Positions 57,892 to 64,000 of a DNA stretch of 64,000 nucleotides are shown here, piece after piece (positions within the stretch are counted from its first letter, which is position 1; each line of letters opens with the position of its first letter). Location of the stretch: assembly GCA_028753945.1 (NCBI GenBank), contig JAPNXP010000012.1, forward strand, positions 2,294,001 through 2,358,000, given 5' to 3'. Below the pieces are notes generated by a model. The model saw nothing but the letters and a program-made list of their open reading frames with translations. It had not been told where the DNA came from and did not search any database. The position numbers and the translations under genes are program-made. Origin of the DNA: Hexactinellida sp. DTS-2022 (taxonomy: Eukaryota > Porifera > Hexactinellida).

Positions 57892-58047
57892 CAAATACTT
57901 ATATGGAGCTGAGTTACTGGTAACTGAAGTGGTTTTTATTTACATATGTCTAAATTTCATTTCTGAGTTTATGGGTCTTTTAGAATTCAAACACTTCCTT
58001 ATATGGCAGTTCGGTTACCTGTAACTGAGCTCCATATAAGTAATCTG
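57892..58047. mobile_element. MULE-derived MITE, second copy
   Basis: It begins CAAATACTTATATGGAGCTG and ends CTCCATATAAGTAATCTG, sharing the ends of the MULE at 33274-36995. Both subterminal parts carry GTTACTGGTAACTG-type palindromes. Confidence 0.85.
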
Positions 58048-58207
58048 GTATATTTTTAGCTGTTGCGCATATAGGCTATTCGTGGAATATTTAAGTTTGC
58101 TCAGAATAGAAATATATTTCTATGTTTACACTACTTTGCTTTCATTATTTATCTTTATCAATCTTTTCACTTTTCTTCTTCTACTTCTATTTCTTCTTCC
58201 TCTAACT

Positions 58208-58645
58208 TATTATATGCATACAGTAGTGTTTGCCTAATAGCAATTGCTCTAATAGCAATATTATATTGCTCTATTAGCAAGGTATTTTCTGTCCCCAAGC
58301 GAGCATTTAATGTTATTTTTGTTCCCCTAATAGCAAGTTCGCCTATTAGCAAACAAATTTCGTGCAAAATGCGACTTGCTATTAGGCGAACACCACTGTA
58401 GTTGTAATCAGAACAGTGTGCGCTGTCGAAAGATGGGTTACTTGGTAGGGTTGCTATGATTTCTGAGAATGGAATGTTCAACATTCCACCGTTGTCAGCG
58501 AAACTTTTTAATCTGAATATGGTCATGTGACCCCTCTAATTAACGGAAATTCCATGCTGATTACGAATATCTTATTTCCAGATTGGACTAAATATCACTT
58601 GAAATGTTATATTACATTTAGTGGTTAATGATTAGCTAGCTTAAT
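58208..58645. repeat. Left arm of a large inverted repeat
   Basis: Excluding the MITE at 58221-58398, it pairs with 62246-62500 over about 250 bp. On the minus strand it encodes a short frame beginning MTIFRLKSFADNGG that is conserved in the other arm. Confidence 0.88.
58221..58398. mobile_element. 178 bp pogo/Tigger-like MITE with a known empty site
   Basis: It starts CAGTAGTGTTTGCCTAATAG and ends inverted CTATTAGGCGAACACCACTG. TA lies on both sides. The inverted copy of the flanks at 62246-62500 lacks it and has one TA. Confidence 0.93.
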
Positions 58646-58732
58646 AATGAAAAGTGGATATGCCATAAATTTATCTATCATGTCCCTTCGTTTCAATTTT
58701 CTATGTAGCCCAAATAAAATAAAGCGGACTTT

Positions 58733-58854
58733 ATGCTAATCAAGTATTTGTCCCATCATAGGCGCCATGTTTGGGGTTTTGGGGGGGCAGCCCCCCCCAA
58801 AATCCCAAACCCCCAAACTTGGCGTCTATGATAGGACAAATACTTGATTAGCAT
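58733..58854. mobile_element. Near-perfect 122 bp palindromic MITE
   Basis: The arms of about 58 bp begin ATGCTAATCAAGTATTTGTC and include the CATAGGCGCCA / TGGCGTCTATG motif, meeting at a GGGGGGGCAGCCCCCCC centre. It belongs to the CATAGGCG family. Confidence 0.9.
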
Positions 58855-59396
58855 CAGGGTTGGGTTCAAGTACAATTTACTTAACTACTTCTGTAATTAA
58901 GTGCATTTTTTAAGTTCTTTCACCATTTTTCCGTTGTACTTGTACTTCTACTTAATTTCTTTCCTCATTTTTCGAAAGTACTTGCACTTGTACTTGAGTA
59001 CTTGTTACTCGTGACTTTTTTATCCTTCAATATATTTCCAACACACATCATTGATGTTCCTCAATCCCCATCTCAAATATAGTAGTGTTACTTAATACTT
59101 ATTATATTAGGAATTGTGTTCGTGTCAAGGACTACTGTTACTTTCGATTAAATAGATTTGGATGATACTACGTACGTATATGAACTATGTATTTAGCAAT
59201 TTCTATTATTAGTACGAGAGATTTATCATAAGAGCTTGGGAAGTACTTGTACTTGAACTCAAGTATTTTCGTATTTTTTTCATTGTACTTGTACTTGTAC
59301 TTAAGTACTTTAAGTTTACCTGTACTTGTACTTGTATTGTACTTGAATATCTGAAAAGTAGCAGTACTTTCAAATGTACTTGAACCCAACCCTTGG
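58855..59396. mobile_element. Element with TACTTGTACTTG repeats
   Basis: The ends are CAGGGTTGGGTTCAAGTACA and TGTACTTGAACCCAACCCTT. Tracts of TACTTG occur inside. No duplication was resolved. Confidence 0.75.
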
Positions 59397-59750
59397 GGGG
59401 GGGACTCCCGGGCCTGTCGGTTGATTTATATTTTATATGAAAGTGGTCATTTTGATCACCAAGGGATGATAGAGGGTGAGAATCACGTTTGTTTACTCAT
59501 TGTATCCAGATCTAGTTTCTGAAGAAACAAATCTGGAAATATTTAGTAAACCTCCCGGTGGCCCCCACCAGGCTAGGAAAATTTATGATTTGTTTGATTT
59601 TTTTGGGAAATTAAAATCATTGATTTGAATGAACATAACTCAAATTATATAATAGGTATTCAATTGCGAATTTCGCAGTAAGTATACTTTGTAATATTAC
59701 GTCGAAATAACTACGATTGCAATAGGTATCACCATTTTCAAATAGTAAAA

Positions 59751-59773
59751 TCTATATTATTAAATCTCGATTG

Positions 59774-59806
<33 letters not shown>

Positions 59807-60842
59807 TTTGTCCGGATTGTATTAAAGTGATGGGGGAATAGAAACCGCATTTATATATGAGATATAAACTATCTTTCAAATGTTACAATTGGTAAACAAA
59901 TGTTATAGAGGTAAACAAGTATGCTGATTTCGAATTTCGCATTTAAAAATTTCTAATATCAATATTTGTTGTTGTTGCTTACAAAATAGGTAAACAAATT
60001 AATGAAAATTCAAAATCAACCTAGAAGTTAGCTTTCAACGGGTTTTATAGGTAAACAAGTATGCTGATTTCGAATTTCGCATTTATAAATTTATAATATG
60101 AATATTTGTTGTTGTTGTTTACACAAAATAGGTAAACAAATTAATGAAATTCAAAATCAACCTAGAAGTTAGCTTCCAACGGGTTTTATAGGTAAACAAT
60201 TATGCTGAAAACGAATTTCGCGTTTATAAATTTCTCATATTAATATTTGTTGTTGTTGTTTACACAAAATAGGTAAACAAATTAATGAAATTCAAAATCA
60301 ACCTAGAAGTTAGCTTCCAACGGGTATTATAGGTAAACAATTATGCTGAACACGAATTTCGCGTTTATAAATTTCTCATATTAATATTTGTTGTTGTTGT
60401 TTACACAAAAATAGGTAAACAAATTAGTTAAAATTCAAAATCAACCTAGAAGTTAGCTTCCAACGGGTATTATAGGTAAACAAGTATGCCGAAACACGAA
60501 TTTCGCGTTTATAAATTTCTCATATTAATATTTGTTGTTGTTGTTTATACAAAATAGGTAAACAAATTAATTAAAATTCAAAATCAACCTAGAAGTTAAC
60601 TTTCAATAGGTATTATAAGTAAACAAGTGTGCTGAACACGAATTTCGCATTTATAAAATTCTAATATGAGTATTTGTTGTTGTTGTTGTTGTTTACACAA
60701 AAAGGTAAACAAATTAATGAAAATTAGATAGCTATCTACCATTTCCATGGTAGAAAATGTGAGGAGTAAGGCCGCTCAGCGGCCGTTAACTTGAGGTGCG
60801 TAGCACCGATCTGTCGCATAGCGACCGAGACCGAAGGGCTCG
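59751..60842 (+). mobile_element. Helitron-like element with internal minisatellite
   Basis: 1,092 bp. It begins TCTATATTATTAAATCTCG after A and ends in three hairpins plus GGGCTCG before T. The related sequence at 57380-57410 gives the empty site AGTAAATCAACTTTA, showing clean insertion without duplication. A GT microsatellite lies at 59776-59812, followed by six copies of a 141 bp unit. There is no Rep/helicase gene. The 3' CTCG differs from the usual CTRR, so the assignment to Helitrons is by analogy. Confidence 0.78.
59911..60750 (+). repeat. Minisatellite, about 141 bp x 6
   Basis: Units begin GTAAACAAGTATGCTGA at about 59911, 60051, 60192, 60333, 60476 and 60619. Each contains TTTGTTGTTGTTGTTTACAC. 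Confidence 0.9.
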
Positions 60843-60965
60843 TCAACTTTAAATCAATTGGTTTTGATTTTAATTTTATTTAAAAAAAATCATTATTTCA
60901 CCATTCCTGGCCCCCACAGACCCCCCAAGTGGCCCCCCATCTTTGATTATATTTTCCAAAACTTG

Positions 60966-62040
60966 ACGCCTATCTGTCCCATACATCATTAACCAACTAT
61001 CAAACACCAAAAGAGTTGATATAGTATTAGTATGGGACATATACATCCTCAGGAGCATCAAAGAATCCACTAGAAAAAGTAGAGGTGTAAAAGGTTACGG
61101 AAAAAGGTTGCAAGTAAGATATAAGCTCCCTACGTTATCCAACTAATAAACAAGAAATGTTTGCATTTCTTTCCAACAAAATTGTCCCGAGGCAAGGAAA
61201 TAATCATCACGACTGGTGTCACAGCTATTCTTCGAGGAAGTGATCGTTCTATGGCACTATGTGATCATGGGGAAGCTGACACTAGACTTCTGATCCATTT
61301 ACAGGATGCCATTCAATAACTATACTAAATGTCTAGTGCGCGCAGTTGATATGGAAAGTTACACCACTTGATTACTACATGCAAAGATGTGAACATTTGG
61401 GTTAGCTTTGGTACAGGAAAAAACTTTACATACTATCATATCATAGCATCTACGAAGAATTAGGAAGGAGAAATCTCTGGCCCTTCCTGTTTTCCATTGT
61501 TTCACTGGATGTGATAAAACATCTGCATTCTTTGGGAGAGGCAAGTGGTCAGCATGGGAGGTTTGAAACTGTTATCATGATGTGACATTTGCCTTTACCT
61601 ACATGGCACTCAACCCTTATACAAAAGTAGAATTCGATGCTCAGCATTTTTAGCTGATGGAACTCTTTACAGATATTATTTATGATAAAGCAAGTAATTT
61701 GCAGTATGTGGATGAAGGAAGAAAAGAAATGTTTTGTCAGGAGAAAACAATGGAAAGAATACCGCTTACCCGGCATGCACTACTACAACACTCAAAATGA
61801 GTTGCATATCAGTCTGGGATATGGTGCACCAGTGAGCAAATTGGACAACGGGTACCTACTCCAGAAGGTCGGGGCTGGACTATTGATGATAAAACCCAAT
61901 CATGGGTTCCTGTATGGAACAGTTTACCTGTATCTTCAAAAGCATGCAGTGAATTCGTAAATGTAGTTTCAAGAGTAGAAGTGCATAGACTTAATACAAA
62001 ATGTGCAAACTAGGCGTACAAAAAATGAAAAATGAACGAG
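60966..62040 (+). pseudogene. Decayed member of a conserved multicopy animal protein family
   Basis: Across several shifted frames I read YPTNKQEMFAFLSNKIV, IITTGVTAILRGSDRSMAL, DHGEADTRLLIHLQDAI, HCFTGCDKTSAFFGRGKWSA (with shifts), NLQYVDEGRKEMFCQEKTME, and RHALLQHSK followed by PEGRGWTIDDK. From memory these match a repetitive family of unknown function in cnidarians and other invertebrates with the signature EEADTR and a CD-T-x-FFGRGK motif. Many stops and frameshifts are present, and the 5' part is cut by the MITE ending at 60966. The family may belong to a transposon. No function is claimed. Confidence 0.6.
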
Positions 62041-62245
62041 CTCTAACTAATCTAGTCGCGCAGAAATTTTTGTCTGGATGAAAGCCTGCTTTGGCGGTAG
62101 ATGCGCGTGCAGAAAAGCGCGTTGGATATGCACAGAACTTTGTAGTTGTAACTGTAAGAAGAAATATTTTTAGTGACATGGTACGAACCATAATTATTAG
62201 TAGACCATCACAGTATTCACACAATTCTCACTTTATTACTTTTAC

Positions 62246-62500
62246 TAGCTAATCATTAACCACTAAATGTAATGTAACTATTCAAGTGATATTTAGTCCA
62301 ATCTGGAAATAAGATATTCGTAATCAGCATGGAATTTCCGTTAATTAGAGGGGTCACATGACCATATTCAGATTAAAAAGTTTCGCTGACAACGGTGGAA
62401 TGTTGAACATTCCATTCTCAGAAATCATAGCAACCCTACCAAGTGACCCATCTTTCGACAGCGCACACTGTTCTGATTACAACTATGCATATAATAACCA
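62246..62500. repeat. Right arm of the large inverted repeat
   Basis: Reverse complement of 58399-58645 plus the bases left of 58221. It encodes on the plus strand the short frame starting MTIFRLKSFADNGG (62359 onward). Confidence 0.88.
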
Positions 62501-62501
62501 G

Positions 62502-62826
62502 GGTTGTTTGATTTAAATCAATGATTTTTATTAATAAAAATCATGATTTAAATCAAAAATCTGATTTAATCAAAGAAGTCAATTTAAATAAAAAAAGTCG
62601 GACTTTTTTGATTTAAATCAGATTTTTTATGTCTATTGTTTTTTGCGAAAAAAAAAATACATTGATAATGAGTCATTAACAATGTAAATAATCTATTAGC
62701 CAAATAATATACGCCAGTGTGATATAGATTGCAAAAAAACACAATTAAAATCAAAATTCTGATTTAAATCAAAAAAATCGGATTTTTTTGATTTTTTAAA
62801 AAAATCATTATTTTTATCAACCCTGT
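62502..62826. mobile_element. MITE rich in GATTTAAATCA
   Basis: The ends are CAGGGTTGTTTGATTTAAAT and ATCAACCCTG. The inside is a set of ATTTAAATCAAAAATC palindromes. A duplication was not resolved. Confidence 0.75.
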
Positions 62827-63548
62827 AATTAATAACCTTATACGAAGTCATTTGACATGAGTTCGTGAATGCGGGCTTTTGTCCGAATAATATTAAAGTG
62901 GTCATTTTGAAAATGCTTGATGGATGTCATAATGTATCCGGCGGAATTGGATCCTACCAAAAATCGTGTGCCCAAGCATTGGTCTCTATGTGGAAAAAAT
63001 TTGGTGCTTTGGTCCGCGATGTCCACATCCTTTCAAAATATGGGCTTAAGCTGCCCTACTAAAAGATTTTGGTAATAAAATAGAATAAACTACTAATTAG
63101 CATATGGATACAACTAGATTACCAACTAAAAAGTCTATACATAGTATATCCATTTTGCTATATTTTATATTGTGGTTGTATATTTAATTGGACTCTTATT
63201 TTTTGAAGATGATTCGGCAGCATTATTCATGTATTTTAGGAGAACCTTGCATATATTATCAACATTTTAGATACTTTTATTATGAAGTATACATAGAATA
63301 CACATTAGATATATCTTTTTATAAAAATGTTTATGATAAACAGCATTATGTAATATGCTGTCTCATGATTAAAATGCGCTAAATCACTTGATTGATGGCC
63401 TTTTGAACCTTTTAAGTAGTCTTAATTGATTTCTTGTATTTTTTAATCCCAAAAAAGTTGAATTCGCATACGTTATTCGTCTATGAGATTACAAAAAGCT
63501 TGTTTAGCCGTATGTATCTTTAGTAGGCCATGACCCAACAAATATAGT
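62827..63548. other. No gene accepted
   Basis: Two overlapping open frames on opposite strands at about 62840-63060 show no known motif. The rest is AT-rich. Confidence 0.4.
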
Positions 63549-63766
63549 CAGTTCGCTTAATATTGATACTGGGACACGCTGGTCCTAAACCTATCGAGTG
63601 ACCCCTGTTCTACTCCCATCAGCTATCTGAGTCTAGTTAGAAACATTGTGACACTCTAAATCGTAATTTGACGCTGTTTATGACAATTTCCTTTTTGTGG
63701 AAATTTGCTTGTTCGTCTTATCCGGAAATTCGTATTAACAGTGTTCGTACTAACTAGGTTCTACTG
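63549..63766. mobile_element. Probable pogo/Tigger-like MITE
   Basis: The right end reads GTACTAACTAGGTTCTACTG before TA, with ATTCGTATTAACAG inside. The left end is less clear (CAGTTCGCTTAATATTG near 63549). Confidence 0.55.
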
Positions 63767-63768
63767 TA

Positions 63769-64000
63769 CTTATTACTTAACGATGAGATTAAACTATATT
63801 GTTGTAACCTACTCACTTAAACCAATTACTAACTGAGTTCTGCTAATAGTTTTCTATAGTACGTACTACCCGATTTAAAATACATGTATTTTATTTACTT
63901 GGAAATAATAAATTGGCACGTCTTATCAGAGGTGCGTCTTATCTGAGTATGTGAATCATTTATAGTAGATCAGATAGGAGGAAAAATCGGTTAATAGAGT
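63769..64000. mobile_element. TACGTACT-family Tigger-like MITE, cut by the window end
   Basis: The interior of 49936-50362 in the opposite orientation (AACCTACTCACTTAAACCAA, GGCACGTCTTATC, GATCAGATAGGAGGAAAAA). The far end lies beyond the window. Confidence 0.75.

Noticed and set aside
59911-60750. Regularly spaced repeats that might suggest a CRISPR array
   Set aside because: The units are contiguous 141 bp tandem repeats without unique spacers, in animal-type DNA, inside a Helitron-like element.
62838-63062. Two overlapping open frames on opposite strands
   Set aside because: Neither has a recognisable domain or a supported start, and no paralogue was seen in the window.
54735-64000. Search for remaining RPA1 exons (DBD-B, zinc-containing DBD-C)
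   Set aside because: No matching reading was found by eye; the region is filled with repeats. Exons may lie beyond the window.

Overview
The window looks like AT-rich nuclear DNA of an animal that I cannot name to species. The reasons are a SHIP-type inositol 5-phosphatase (SH2, phosphatase, SAM), an RPA1 gene split by a 4.8 kb intron, short 63-64 nt introns, THAP/P-like and MULE transposases, and many hAT-, pogo/Tigger- and Helitron-like repeats. There are no bacterial operons, rRNA genes or CRISPR arrays. Two host genes stand out: SHIP-like at 24843-27809 (+, no intron in 988 codons) and RPA1 from 49157 (+, two exons in the window, remainder presumably beyond 64000).

Layout. 1-3.5 kb: a 260 bp repeat and a decayed RecQ-like helicase split by a hAT-type insertion. 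3.57-15.09 kb: one composite element with about 420 bp inverted ends. It holds a DDE transposase joined to an OTU-like protease on the minus strand, and a 5.6 kb second element has landed inside it with smaller elements nested in that. 15.5-20.6 kb: a fold-back repeat and a THAP/P-like element (A) with 240 bp inverted ends. 20.6-24.8 kb: MITEs. 24.8-27.8 kb: SHIP. 28-33 kb: Helitron-like, MULE-derived and fold-back repeats. 33.3-37.0 kb: a MULE with its inverted ends. 37.2-41.1 kb: P-like element B with inverted ends and target duplication. 41.2-42.8 kb: a second copy of the first repeat, split by a hAT insertion. 43.0-45.4 kb: P-like transposase C, which has introns. 45.8-49.1 kb: a truncated inverted second copy of the DDE-OTU element, ending about 25 bp before the first RPA1 exon. 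49.1 kb to the end: RPA1 exons and a thick layer of nested repeats, plus a decayed conserved multicopy gene at 61-62 kb.

Most of the information lies in the nesting order. Several insertions can be dated relative to one another because an empty copy of the same site exists elsewhere in the window: the 5.6 kb element, a Helitron-like element, a 184 bp MITE and a 178 bp Tigger-like MITE. All transposase genes carry stops, frameshifts or insertions. Some frameshifts sit in homopolymers, so consensus error is possible for those.
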